In this document: in pieces, positions 15,833-24,563 of the stretch
Layout: every line of letters starts with the position of its first letter
Numbering within the stretch: position 1 is the stretch's first letter
From: CAYPNF01 sp964411985
GTDB taxonomy: Bacteria > Verrucomicrobiota > Verrucomicrobiia > Limisphaerales > J093
Direction of reading: 5' to 3'
DNA length: 64,000 nucleotides
Assembly (NCBI GenBank): GCA_964411985.1
Contig: CAYPNF010000008.1
Span: 159,179 to 223,178 of the forward strand
The notes under the pieces: model-generated
Databases searched by the model: none
Told to the model about the DNA's origin: nothing
Seen by the model: the letters and a program-made list of their open reading frames with translations, nothing else
Made by a program: the position numbers and the translations under genes

Positions 15833-17356
15833 ATGACAGGTCGCGAAGCCAGAGAGGAAATCGAATGCCTGATCCGGTCCAGGTATCCGGTGCTGTATAT
15901 CTTAACCAGCGAGGAGTCCCGGGTGCAGGGTTTTCTGCAGGACATCGCCAGGAAACTGGACAAACGGATCTACGAGTGGACGTGTACTCTTGGCCTGGTG
16001 CCCGCAGGAACCTCCATCCAGTCTCAGCACGCCCGCAATTCGCCCACCCGGGAACCGCTGGCTGCCTTAGACCAGGTCATTGACCAGGTCGAGCCCGCAC
16101 TCTTCGTTTTCAAGGACCTTCACCCATTTCTCGGAAAGAGCCATCATGGGGTGATCCGCAAACTCAAGGAAATTGCGCTCCAATTGAAGAACAGCTTCAA
16201 GACGGTCATTTTGGTCTCCCCCGTCCTTGAGATCCCGGCAGAGCTAGAAAAAGAGCTCACCTTGATCGAGTATCCGCTTCCTGAGCGAGAGGATCTGGAT
16301 CAGCTGTTGAACGAGATCATTGAGGAGGTGCAAACTCAGGGCCTCGTGGAGATTTCCTTGGACCCAACGGGCAGGCAGCGGCTGCTCCAGGCAGCCATTG
16401 GTTTGACTTTGGGGGAAGCAGAAAACGTTTTTGCCAAAATCCTGGTGAAGCGCGAACGCCTAACGGGAGACGATGTCTCCGAGGTTTTGCTGGAAAAGCA
16501 GCAGATTATCCGCAAGAGCGGTCTCTTGGAGTACTATCCCAGTGATGCCACATTTGCTGAAGTGGGCGGGCTTTGGGAACTCAAGGACTGGCTGAATCAA
16601 CGTTCCATTGCCTTCACCGACGAGGCCAGGGCCTTTGGGCTTCCCGCCCCGCGAGGAATCCTCCTGATCGGCATGCAGGGCTGCGGGAAAAGCCTCTGTG
16701 CCAAGGCCGTGGCGCAACGCTGGCAGGTGCCCCTCCTGAGGTTTGATGTCGGACGGATGTTTGGAAGTCTCATGGGCTCTTCCGAAGAGAACGTTCGGCG
16801 CGCCATTGCGGTGGCTGAGTCGGTGGCTCCGGCAGTGCTCTGGGTGGACGAACTCGACAAGGCGTTCGCGGGGCTCCAAGGATCCGGTGTGAGTGATGGT
16901 GGCACAACCGCGAGGGTTTTTGCCACTTTTCTTACCTGGCTTTCCGAGAAGGAATCCCCGGTGTTTGTCGTGGCCACTGCGAACGAAATCTCGCATCTCC
17001 CCCCGGAGCTGCTCCGCAAAGGGCGTCTCGACGAGATCTTCTATGTGGAAATGCCGGCCCCTGAGGAGCGTGCCGAGATCTTTTCGATCCACCTGGTCAG
17101 GCGCGGGCGGGACCCGCAACATTTCGATCTGTCGGCTCTCGTGGAGGCGAGTGAAGGACACAGTGGATCGGAACTGGAGCAGTCCATTATCAGCGCGATG
17201 TACGAAGCGTTCTCGCTGGGGACGGATGTGACCACGGATTTGATTCTGAAAGCGTTGTCCCAGACAGTGCCCCTGGTTCGGACCATGGCGGAACAGATTG
17301 CCAGCCTTCGAGCCTGGGCGGTGGGCCGGGCTCGAAATGCCAGCCGATGCTCATAG
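15833..17356 (+). CDS. Ycf46-like AAA ATPase
   Basis: The 507-residue protein has the layout of the Ycf46 family of cyanobacteria and plastids. The N-terminal ~240 residues form a degenerate RecA/AAA-like domain (YPVLYILTSEE, ALFVFKDLH). The C-terminal AAA+ module has Walker A GMQGCGKS at 280-287, Walker B VLWVDE at 335-340 followed by LDKAF, the sensor segment VVATANEISHLPPELLRKGRLDE with its arginine, and an alpha-helical lid. A good ribosome site (GAGGAG) precedes the ATG. In cyanobacteria Ycf46 has been linked to CO2 and photosynthesis regulation, which cannot be its task in a heterotroph; its substrate here is unknown. It overlaps the end of convergent pabB by 6 bases. Confidence 0.88.
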   Translation: MTGREAREEIECLIRSRYPVLYILTSEESRVQGFLQDIARKLDKRIYEWTCTLGLVPAGTSIQSQHARNSPTREPLAALDQVIDQVEPALFVFKDLHPFLGKSHHGVIRKLKEIALQLKNSFKTVILVSPVLEIPAELEKELTLIEYPLPEREDLDQLLNEIIEEVQTQGLVEISLDPTGRQRLLQAAIGLTLGEAENVFAKILVKRERLTGDDVSEVLLEKQQIIRKSGLLEYYPSDATFAEVGGLWELKDWLNQRSIAFTDEARAFGLPAPRGILLIGMQGCGKSLCAKAVAQRWQVPLLRFDVGRMFGSLMGSSEENVRRAIAVAESVAPAVLWVDELDKAFAGLQGSGVSDGGTTARVFATFLTWLSEKESPVFVVATANEISHLPPELLRKGRLDEIFYVEMPAPEERAEIFSIHLVRRGRDPQHFDLSALVEASEGHSGSELEQSIISAMYEAFSLGTDVTTDLILKALSQTVPLVRTMAEQIASLRAWAVGRARNASRCS

Positions 17357-18745
17357 CGGCACTTCGACGTTCAGTGCTTTCAGAAAGGCAGCGCTCTTGA
17401 GGGTTACTTCCTCTGTTTCCAGTGCGGGGATGGAGTCAGCCACAATGCCCGCCCCCGCCCAATATCGAATGCAGGTCGATGTGATCAAGGCGGTGCGGAT
17501 GAGGATACTGAACTGACTTGCCCCGTTAGCGCCAAAGTAACCCAGACAACCGGTGAAAGGCCCGCGGTCGACTGGCTCCAATTCGTGAATCAACTCCATG
17601 GCGCGCACCTTAGGCGCGCCGGTGATGCTTCCTCCCGGGAAACAGGCGGCAAGGACGTCGAAATGCCCTCCGCCCGGCGCAATCGTTCCGGTCACGGTCG
17701 CGACCAAATGTTGGACGAATGGGTGAAGCTCGACTTGTGCGAGTGAGGGGACTTTTACGGAGCCGTACTGGCAGACTTTGCCCAGATCATTGCGCAGCAA
17801 GTCGGTGATCATAAGCAGCTCCGCGCGTTCCTTGGAACTGCCAACCAAGTCTTCGGAGAGTGCCAAGTCCTCGGCATGCGTCCGTCCCCGAGGGCGGGTA
17901 CCCTTGATGGGCCTGGTCATGACCTGGTCTCCCTGCATCCTGAGAAAGAGCTCCGGAGAGATCGATGCCAGTTGGAAGGTATCGCCATTGAGAAACGCCG
18001 AGTAGGGGCTGGGCGAGTGCTCAAGCAGGGTTCGGAATACCTTCCAGGCGTCCATTTGCGCGGATACCTCGAGTCGCCGCGACAGGTTGACCTGGTAGAT
18101 ATCTCCCGCACCGATATAGCGCTGAGCTGCCTTAACCTTGGCTTGGTACGTAAGGGGTGACAGGCTAGCACCTACAGCGACGGCTGAGGCCGCTTGCTGG
18201 GGTGTGTCGAGTATGGAAGGAAGCCTCATGATCGACTCCCATCGCACGAGCTCCTGTGCTTGAACTTTCTCGTCAGTTTCAGGATGGAACGTAACAAAGA
18301 GCCTCCCCTCCTGGTGGTCCCATACCAGGCATGAAAGGTAGAAACCAAACCACGCATCAGGACCTAGCCGCGGTTCAGGGCGTCGGAGTCCAGCCAAGCG
18401 ATCCTCCAACTGCAAACCCAGTTCGTATCCCAGAAAGCCGAACCAACCTCCGGCGGGGAATGGGCTGGGTGTCGGCGTTTCACGAGGTAACGTTCCGACA
18501 AGGCGTGCCAATTCCTTCCAGGCCCCGAAGCCGTTTGCTTTCGGCTTGCCCGCTTGTTCCAGCCACCATTCGCTCCCCGTCACGGTAAACGCTTGAGAGG
18601 GTTCAGACACCGCGACAGAATAGCGGGAGTGAGGTCCTGAACTGGACGAACTGTGAAGCAGGATAAACCCTGGTCGGCCGGCCAGCCTTTGACCCACCTC
18701 CAGCGGGCTGAGACCAAGTGCCAACTGAAGAATCCTTCCCCGCAT
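17351..18745 (-). CDS. pabB: Aminodeoxychorismate synthase component I
   Basis: The 464-residue chorismate-binding enzyme makes 4-amino-4-deoxychorismate for folate synthesis with a glutamine amidotransferase partner. The decisive motif is PIKGTRPRG with Lys281: PabB enzymes carry this lysine (PIKGT), while anthranilate synthases have PIAGT. Also present are GDIYQVNLSRR, the SPELFLR segment and GSITGAPKVRAMELI near the C-terminus. Its ATG overlaps the stop of the M16 protease gene by one base (TAATG), which suggests translational coupling. No pabA or pabC gene lies nearby. Confidence 0.92.
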   Translation of the reverse strand: MRGRILQLALGLSPLEVGQRLAGRPGFILLHSSSSSGPHSRYSVAVSEPSQAFTVTGSEWWLEQAGKPKANGFGAWKELARLVGTLPRETPTPSPFPAGGWFGFLGYELGLQLEDRLAGLRRPEPRLGPDAWFGFYLSCLVWDHQEGRLFVTFHPETDEKVQAQELVRWESIMRLPSILDTPQQAASAVAVGASLSPLTYQAKVKAAQRYIGAGDIYQVNLSRRLEVSAQMDAWKVFRTLLEHSPSPYSAFLNGDTFQLASISPELFLRMQGDQVMTRPIKGTRPRGRTHAEDLALSEDLVGSSKERAELLMITDLLRNDLGKVCQYGSVKVPSLAQVELHPFVQHLVATVTGTIAPGGGHFDVLAACFPGGSITGAPKVRAMELIHELEPVDRGPFTGCLGYFGANGASQFSILIRTALITSTCIRYWAGAGIVADSIPALETEEVTLKSAAFLKALNVEVPL

Positions 18746-20049
18746 TACTGGAGGCGCGCAGCCTCTTTGCGCAAAAGGTTCTCCACAGACTTCGATGACT
18801 TCATGGGGCTAACCATGGCCAGGTTGAGGTGGCCTGGGCGGAAGAAGTCTTCGGCCGTTTGACGGATCTCGGCCGCCGTCACCTTGGCCAGGCGATCCTT
18901 GATCGCGGCTGCACACGGGATGCGGCCGTACCCTAATACATGCTCGCCCAGCCACATCATCTGATTCTCGGTGTTCTCCAGGCTCAAATCCATCTGTCCG
19001 ATCACATAGTCCCGCGCCCGGCGCAGTTCGGCGGCAGTGAGGCGCTCCGTCCGAAGTCGGAGGAGCTCCTTTAGGATCAGCTTGAGGACTCGGCTCACGT
19101 TATCGCCCTCGAGCCCAGCGGAAATAGCCAGGTCCCCGGTATCGTCGAAGAAGCTGAGACAGGAGTAGACAGAGTAGGCGAGGCCACGATCTTCGCGGAT
19201 GGTTTGAAACAGCCGCGAACTCATGTTCTCTCCAAGAACGGTGTTGAGGATTCTCAATGCGAAACGGCGTTCGTCATGACGAGAGGTGGTCCTGATCCCC
19301 AGGGCGATCTGGGTTTGTTCCGTTTTCTTGGAGGCCAGCCGGATTGCAGGTTCCTCTTGTTTCCAATGCGCATTGGTGAACTGGGGCTTGGGTCCGTCAG
19401 CGAAGAGCCTTTCCATTTTGCTCACGCTTTCCACAATCTCTTTTGCTGACAGGTTCCCGGCCGCCGCCACGAGGATGCATGGAGCCACGTAGTAGGAAGT
19501 CTTGTATCCCAGGATCCGCTGTCGGTTCATCGCGTCGAGCGTCTTCTCGGTCCCCGTCAGCGATCGGCCGAGCGGTTGGCCCGGCCACTGAAGATGATTC
19601 AGCAACTCCTGTACGTACTGCTGGGGTTGATCCACGTACATGGCCAGTTCTTCCTTGATCACCTCACGCTCCTTGCGGATGTCCAGGGGATCAAATCTCG
19701 AGTTGAGGAACATGTCGAAGAGCACGTCGAGGAGCTCCTGGAAACGGTCATGGCGAGCCTTGGAGTAGAAGCAGGTGTGCTCCTCACTCGTGTAGGCATT
19801 GAGGTATCCGCCAATCCCTTCCACGGCCTGGGAGATGTCCCGCGCGGAGCGCCGCTTCGTTCCTTTGAACAGCATGTGCTCAATGAAGTGGGACACACCA
19901 TTCAGGGCCGCAGGCTCGTAACGCCCCCCCACGTTGACCCATAGCCCCACGCTCACACTCGCCATGTGCGGCATGCAAGCTGTGGCGACCGTCAAGCCGT
20001 TGGAAAGCCTGGTAATATGGTACATGGCCGGCTTGGTTGAAGTGCTCAA
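18745..20049 (-). CDS. M16 family zinc metallopeptidase (processing-peptidase type)
   Basis: The 434-residue protein has the inverted zinc motif HFIEH (His54, Glu57, His58) in a typical N-terminal half, with the third ligand region EEHTCFYSKARHDRFQELLDVLFD about 75 residues later, and a second, inactive half-domain. It matches the bacterial PqqL/YmxG/mitochondrial-processing-peptidase-beta type of about 430 residues. No signal peptide is evident, so it is probably cytoplasmic. The start overlaps the end of the LOG gene by 4 bases (ATGA) and its stop overlaps the pabB start, giving a compact three-gene operon. Substrate unknown. Confidence 0.93.
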   Translation of the reverse strand: MSTSTKPAMYHITRLSNGLTVATACMPHMASVSVGLWVNVGGRYEPAALNGVSHFIEHMLFKGTKRRSARDISQAVEGIGGYLNAYTSEEHTCFYSKARHDRFQELLDVLFDMFLNSRFDPLDIRKEREVIKEELAMYVDQPQQYVQELLNHLQWPGQPLGRSLTGTEKTLDAMNRQRILGYKTSYYVAPCILVAAAGNLSAKEIVESVSKMERLFADGPKPQFTNAHWKQEEPAIRLASKKTEQTQIALGIRTTSRHDERRFALRILNTVLGENMSSRLFQTIREDRGLAYSVYSCLSFFDDTGDLAISAGLEGDNVSRVLKLILKELLRLRTERLTAAELRRARDYVIGQMDLSLENTENQMMWLGEHVLGYGRIPCAAAIKDRLAKVTAAEIRQTAEDFFRPGHLNLAMVSPMKSSKSVENLLRKEAARLQ

Positions 20050-20726
20050 ACCAGCGCCGCCGGCACGCCCTCCTGTGGACCCACCTTCCGCAGATAGTCG
20101 AGGATGATGTCCACGGCCTCAGTCGGCGTCTCTACCACCGTGACTAGCTCGAGATCGCCTGGGCTGATCAAGGCGTTGTGCTCCACTTCCTTCTCTAACC
20201 ACCTTAACATGCCGGCCCAGAATTTCTTCCCGAAGAGAATCATGGGGTAACGAGGGATCCTGTGGGTTTGTATCAACGTCAAAACCTCGAAGAACTCGTC
20301 GAGCGTGCCAAAACCACCTGGCATAAACACAAATGCCACGCTGTATTTAACGAAGCAGACTTTACGGGAGAAAAAGTAGTGAAAGTGAATCGGAACGTTT
20401 GCGTACTTGTTTCCCTTCTGCTCAAACGGAAGCTCGATGTTCAACCCTACCGACTTGGCTTTTCCCTCCGCGGCCCCCTTGTTGGCCGCTTCCATAATGC
20501 CTGGCCCCCCGCCCGTAATCACCGCGAGGTTGTGCTTGGCCAGCTCGCGGCCGAGAGCCTCCGCCATCTTGTAGTAAGGATCATCGGGTTTCGACCTGGC
20601 TGACCCGAACACCGTTACAGCCGGTCCAACCTTCGACATCGTCTCAAAAGAGTCGACGAACTCGGCCATAATCCGAAAGATCCGCCACGGATCCTCCTTG
20701 GTGAAAGTGGTATCATGATTGTTCAT
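20046..20726 (-). CDS. LOG family protein (TIGR00730), putative nucleotide phosphoribohydrolase
   Basis: The 226-residue Rossmann-fold protein carries the two LOG motifs: GGGPGIMEA (residues 72-80) and PGGFGTLDE (136-144). LOG proteins hydrolyse nucleoside 5'-monophosphates to base and ribose 5-phosphate; plant and some bacterial members activate cytokinins. The start at 20726 (MNNHD) is preferred because the open frame upstream overlaps the divergent glycosidase start and has an unrelated composition. It is the first gene of the LOG - M16 - pabB operon. In free-living bacteria the likely role is nucleotide salvage; cytokinin production cannot be inferred. Confidence 0.9.
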   Translation of the reverse strand: MNNHDTTFTKEDPWRIFRIMAEFVDSFETMSKVGPAVTVFGSARSKPDDPYYKMAEALGRELAKHNLAVITGGGPGIMEAANKGAAEGKAKSVGLNIELPFEQKGNKYANVPIHFHYFFSRKVCFVKYSVAFVFMPGGFGTLDEFFEVLTLIQTHRIPRYPMILFGKKFWAGMLRWLEKEVEHNALISPGDLELVTVVETPTEAVDIILDYLRKVGPQEGVPAALV

Positions 20727-20743
20727 TCGCCTTAGTCTAAGTC

Positions 20744-20811
20744 CCGCAAGCGCTTCTGACAAGCCCCCGACGGAATCGGGAGCCGCATCGCCTGCGGACT
20801 TGGGCTTGCGG
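20744..20811 (+). other. Potential structured leader with alternative stems
   Basis: In the 114-base divergent gap, CAAGCCC (20760-20766) can pair with GGGCTTG (20802-20808) around two 5-bp hairpins, CCCGA/TCGGG (20766-20780) and CCGCA/TGCGG (20783-20797). An alternative 8-bp stem, CCGCAAGC (20744-20751) with GCTTGCGG (20804-20811), would compete with the outer stem. It matches no riboswitch class that I recognise and could act as a glycosidase leader or just be GC-rich DNA. Confidence 0.35.
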
Positions 20812-20840
20812 CGGAATCCGGCACCCGATAGAAGGAGGCC

Positions 20841-23198
20841 ATGCGATTTCCATCCATGCTGGTGCTGGCGTTGTCGATCGCGCTTGGCTACCCCGCTTGG
20901 GGCGAGTTCCGTGGTCGGGTGATTCCTCGTCCCCTGCCAAACCACCCTGGCAACGTGTTTCTGGCTGGGGAGGAAGTCGCAGTGGAGTTGCGGCCGACGC
21001 AGCCTGGACTGATCTGGGGCCTCTATGACTACGAAGAGACGAGGATTTCGGCGGTGGACTCACGTGAGGGGATCGCAAGGCTCGGGCGTCTTCCGGTGGG
21101 TTTCTATCGACTGCGAGCTGAGGGTTCTTCCCACTGGATCTCCTGCGCAGTGGTGAATCCTCTCAAGGTGCCTACGCCAGTGAGTTCGCCGGTGGGATTG
21201 GACGTGGCGATGTCATGGTTCTACCCGCGCGAGAAGATGGATGCGGTTTCCAGTTTGTGTGCGTTGGCGGGCATCAACAGGGTGCGAGACCGTTTGTCTT
21301 GGGTGGAGTTGGAGCCGCAGGCGGGTAGTTGGGCTGGCCGTGGCCGTTACGATGACGCTGCTTTGGCGCAGCGGAGGGCAGGACTGCAGGTCTTGCAGGT
21401 GAACCACTTGTCCCCACCCTGGGCCAATCCCACGACAAGCCGGTTTCCGTTGGACCTTCGCGACGCGTACCGGTTCTATCGTGAGATGGCCCGACGTTGG
21501 CGTGGGCAGGTCCCCGCTTTTGAGCCTTGGAATGAGGCGGATATCCCGGTTTTTGGAGGCCATACCGGGGCGGAGATGGCCGCTATGCAAAAGGCCTCCT
21601 ATCTGGGGCTCAAATCAGGTGCGAAGGAGGCGATAGCTTGCCTCAACGTCTTCGCCCTGCCAGGCCGCGCCCAACTAGCCGACCTCCATGCCAATGAAGC
21701 TTGGCCCTATTTCGATACCTTCAACCTCCATCACTACGCACCGTTCGAGGATTATCCCAGGGTTTACGGAGACTTCCGGGCGGTTTCGGCCGGTCGACCG
21801 TTCTGGGTTACTGAGTGCGCTTTTCCCGTGTCCTGGACCGGGGACGAGAAACTCAAAGAGCCTACTGATGCCGATTTGCGGATTCAGGCCGAGCGGGTCG
21901 CGAAGACCTTCGCCTGTTCCCTACATGAAGGGTCCGCGAACACATTCTACTTCATGCTGCCCCATTATGTGGAAGGGCAAACCCAGTTTGGTCTGCTGCG
22001 ACCGGACCTCACGCCCCGGCCGAGTTATGTCGCGCTGGCGGCGGTAGGCCGCCTTCTCGCGGACGCAAGAGCTGTGGGGCGATTGGAAACCGCTCAGCCC
22101 ACAGTGCGTGGGTTTCTGTTCCGTGCAAGGCCTGATGGACGCCGCACGACGGTGCTCGTTGCTTGGACCACCGAAGGTGGAGCGGTGCTGGAATTTCCTG
22201 GAAGCCCTGGCGCGGTGTTTGACCATCTAGGGCGTAAGCAGGAACCCGCACGCTGCTTGTCGCTCTCACCCGCGCCGGTGTTTGCGCTCCTGAGCGACAC
22301 CTGCCTCAAGCAGCTCAAGATCCTACCGCCGCCCACCTCCCCGCCGCGGCTGGGGGGCAAACCGTCCGCTGTGGTCCTTCAAGCCCAGTGGCCGCAGGCA
22401 AGCATCAGTCTGAGTCAATCGGCTTATCGGGTTTCCTCAGAGGGCACTGTATCCATGCCCGTGTTTGCCTACAACTTCTCTGATTTGCCGGTAAAGGGCT
22501 TCCTCCACGTGGAGGCGCCGCAAGGATGGAAAGTCGCTCTCCCGAGTCGCGTCGCGATCGCGCCTCAGTCCCGGACAGAGCTTCCGCTCCAGTTGGATTG
22601 CCGCGAAAGTGAACCCATCTTGCTTGCCACGCTCCGCGTCGAAGGCGATTTTGGAAGGGTTGGGAAATCGGTCCTGTCTCTTCGCTTGGTTCCCGAGCCT
22701 AGCCTGATCGCGCGGCAGGTTGGAACACCGATTCCTGAAGCGCAGGAGGCAAGCCGTTGGGAGGGGATGGTTGCCGGGGACGGCAAGGTCCGGCTGGCCC
22801 AGCGAAGCGATTGGGTCACCCTGGAGGCTGAGCCCCTTGGACCCGATAAGTGGGTCTATGCGGTGCTCAGGCTTCCTGCTGGTCAAAGGCCGCCGCCGGG
22901 GACAGTTGGGCTTGGCTGTACCCTAAAGGTCGAGGAGGGAGAAGGCGTGTTTCGTGCCATCTTCGAAGAGCAGAACGGTAGCAGTTACGTGAGCGATTTC
23001 TCGCCGCAGCTCGGCCCGAACGCTCAGGCGGAGGCGATCGCCCTGTTCGACCCGGTTACCTACGGGGCGGGCTGGTCCAAGCCGGATCCAAACGGCCGTC
23101 TTGACCCTGAGGACATCGTGGTGCTCAAAGTAGGCTGCAACCTGAAAACGAGCAGGACAAAACTGGCATTCAAGAATCTGAGGTGGTTGCACCTTTGA
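20841..23198 (+). CDS. Secreted clan GH-A-type glycosidase, multidomain
   Basis: The 785-residue protein has a short signal peptide (cut near AWGEF), a small beta-domain (about 25-110), a TIM-barrel domain (about 117-420) and two C-terminal beta-sandwich domains. The barrel has the clan GH-A pair: acid/base Glu232 in FEPWNEAD and nucleophile Glu325 in FWVTECAF, plus NHLSPPWA and NLHHYAP strands. It resembles GH39/GH5-like enzymes but I cannot assign a family. The last domain looks like a carbohydrate-binding fold. An AAGGAGG ribosome site lies directly before the ATG. It diverges from the LOG operon and is followed 138 bases later by a second glycosidase gene. Confidence 0.75.
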   Translation: MRFPSMLVLALSIALGYPAWGEFRGRVIPRPLPNHPGNVFLAGEEVAVELRPTQPGLIWGLYDYEETRISAVDSREGIARLGRLPVGFYRLRAEGSSHWISCAVVNPLKVPTPVSSPVGLDVAMSWFYPREKMDAVSSLCALAGINRVRDRLSWVELEPQAGSWAGRGRYDDAALAQRRAGLQVLQVNHLSPPWANPTTSRFPLDLRDAYRFYREMARRWRGQVPAFEPWNEADIPVFGGHTGAEMAAMQKASYLGLKSGAKEAIACLNVFALPGRAQLADLHANEAWPYFDTFNLHHYAPFEDYPRVYGDFRAVSAGRPFWVTECAFPVSWTGDEKLKEPTDADLRIQAERVAKTFACSLHEGSANTFYFMLPHYVEGQTQFGLLRPDLTPRPSYVALAAVGRLLADARAVGRLETAQPTVRGFLFRARPDGRRTTVLVAWTTEGGAVLEFPGSPGAVFDHLGRKQEPARCLSLSPAPVFALLSDTCLKQLKILPPPTSPPRLGGKPSAVVLQAQWPQASISLSQSAYRVSSEGTVSMPVFAYNFSDLPVKGFLHVEAPQGWKVALPSRVAIAPQSRTELPLQLDCRESEPILLATLRVEGDFGRVGKSVLSLRLVPEPSLIARQVGTPIPEAQEASRWEGMVAGDGKVRLAQRSDWVTLEAEPLGPDKWVYAVLRLPAGQRPPPGTVGLGCTLKVEEGEGVFRAIFEEQNGSSYVSDFSPQLGPNAQAEAIALFDPVTYGAGWSKPDPNGRLDPEDIVVLKVGCNLKTSRTKLAFKNLRWLHL

Positions 23199-23336
23199 CC
23201 ATTCCCTTGACGCCGGTGGACGCTATTTCGCCAGAAGAACCCGGTAGAACCGTTGCCCCGCTGATTTCCAGCGTCTGGTTGGTGCGGGACAGACTCGGCT
23301 TGAGTTCCAGCCGGATTTACCCTAATCAGATTCCAT

Positions 23337-24392
23337 ATGGAATTCGTGAGCGCCTCTCGGCTGATGCACATGTTTGCGGCGGCGGTTCTGTCAGCTGTGT
23401 GCACTGGTCTTGCGTCTACGGCTGAAACAAACACTGCGGATCCATCCAGGGGTCAAGCTGCCGAAGCCCCTCCCCTTATGAAGTGGTCGGACAACACTCG
23501 GCTGGGGAGGCCATTTGCCAAGGATCCCTCGGTCGTGCGCTTTCAGGACCGTTACCTGCTCTATTTTTCGCTTCCTCCCTTCAGCCCGGCGCTCGCACGG
23601 GCGGACTCCCCCCGAGGATGGTCCATCGGGATAGCCTCCAGCACGGATCTGATCAGATGGGAAAAGTTGGGGGAGGTGCTTCCCGTCCAGGATTGCGAAA
23701 CCAATGGCATCTGCGCGCCAGGTGCGATCGTACTCGACGGCAAAGTACACCTGTTCTACCAGACCTATGGGAATGGCGCGAAGGATGCCATCTGTCACGC
23801 TGTCTCCGACGATGGCACTCACTTTCGCCGCAACCCCTCCAACCCGGTGTTTCGGCCGCAAGGGGCCTGGACCTGCGGTCGAGCGATTGATGCCGACGTG
23901 ATCCCGCTCGAGGGGCGACTCCTGCTCTACTTTGCCACCCGCGATCCCGAGATGAAGGTGCAGATGCTCGGTGTGGCGGGCGCGGACTTGAAGTCGGAAT
24001 TTGGGCGCCAATCCTGGGAGCAGTTGTCGGGAGCTTCCATTCTTAAGCCGGAGTTGCCCTGGGAAAGGAACTGCATCGAGGCCCCGACCTTGTGCCGTGT
24101 CGATGGGGTTCTCTATATGTTCTACGCGGGCGGTTTCAACAACGAACCACAACAGATCGGCTGTGCCATCAGCCGGGATGGGCTGCGATGGAGACGCCTA
24201 TCCCCTCAACCGTTTTTGCCCAACGGCCAGGCGGGGACTTGGAATTCCTCCGAATCCGGTCATCCCGGGGTGCTCCGCCTCGAGTCTGGGAAGACCGTCC
24301 TGTTCTTCCAGGGTAACAACGATCGCGGACAGACTTGGTATCTTGCCGCTCATGAACTGATTTGGCGGGATGGAGCGCCGGTGTTAAGATAG
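23337..24392 (+). CDS. Secreted five-bladed propeller glycosidase (GH43/GH117/GH130-like)
   Basis: The 351-residue protein has a signal peptide (residues ~10-28) and one five-bladed propeller. Acidic residues sit at propeller positions used in GH43-type clans: FAKDPSVV, RAIDADVI and NCIEAPTL. Repeats such as LYFS, LFYQTYG and MFYAGGFNN mark the blades. The family among GH43, GH117 and GH130-like enzymes cannot be fixed by eye. The start may be 23337 or the internal ATG at 23364, both leaving a signal peptide. Probably co-functional with the upstream clan GH-A glycosidase; substrate unknown. Confidence 0.75.
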   Translation: MEFVSASRLMHMFAAAVLSAVCTGLASTAETNTADPSRGQAAEAPPLMKWSDNTRLGRPFAKDPSVVRFQDRYLLYFSLPPFSPALARADSPRGWSIGIASSTDLIRWEKLGEVLPVQDCETNGICAPGAIVLDGKVHLFYQTYGNGAKDAICHAVSDDGTHFRRNPSNPVFRPQGAWTCGRAIDADVIPLEGRLLLYFATRDPEMKVQMLGVAGADLKSEFGRQSWEQLSGASILKPELPWERNCIEAPTLCRVDGVLYMFYAGGFNNEPQQIGCAISRDGLRWRRLSPQPFLPNGQAGTWNSSESGHPGVLRLESGKTVLFFQGNNDRGQTWYLAAHELIWRDGAPVLR

Positions 24393-24479
24393 GAACGGCG
24401 TTTGACTGGCTAACAGAGTGAATGCGTCGACTCCTCAGGTGGATCACTCTCTTGGGTTTAAATGCGTGCTAGCTAGTTT

Positions 24480-24492
24480 CCCCCTCCGGGGG
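24480..24492 (+). terminator. Weak hairpin after the propeller glycosidase gene
   Basis: CCCCC-TCC-GGGGG followed by TAATTTAA lies 88 bases past the stop. The loop of three bases is minimal and the T-content is weak, so this is a low-confidence terminator. Confidence 0.25.
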
Positions 24493-24563
24493 TAATTTAA
24501 GCAAACCGCTTTGGGTTTTTCCTGCGACGAATCTGAGAATAACCCAGGCCGGCCTAAACACGC

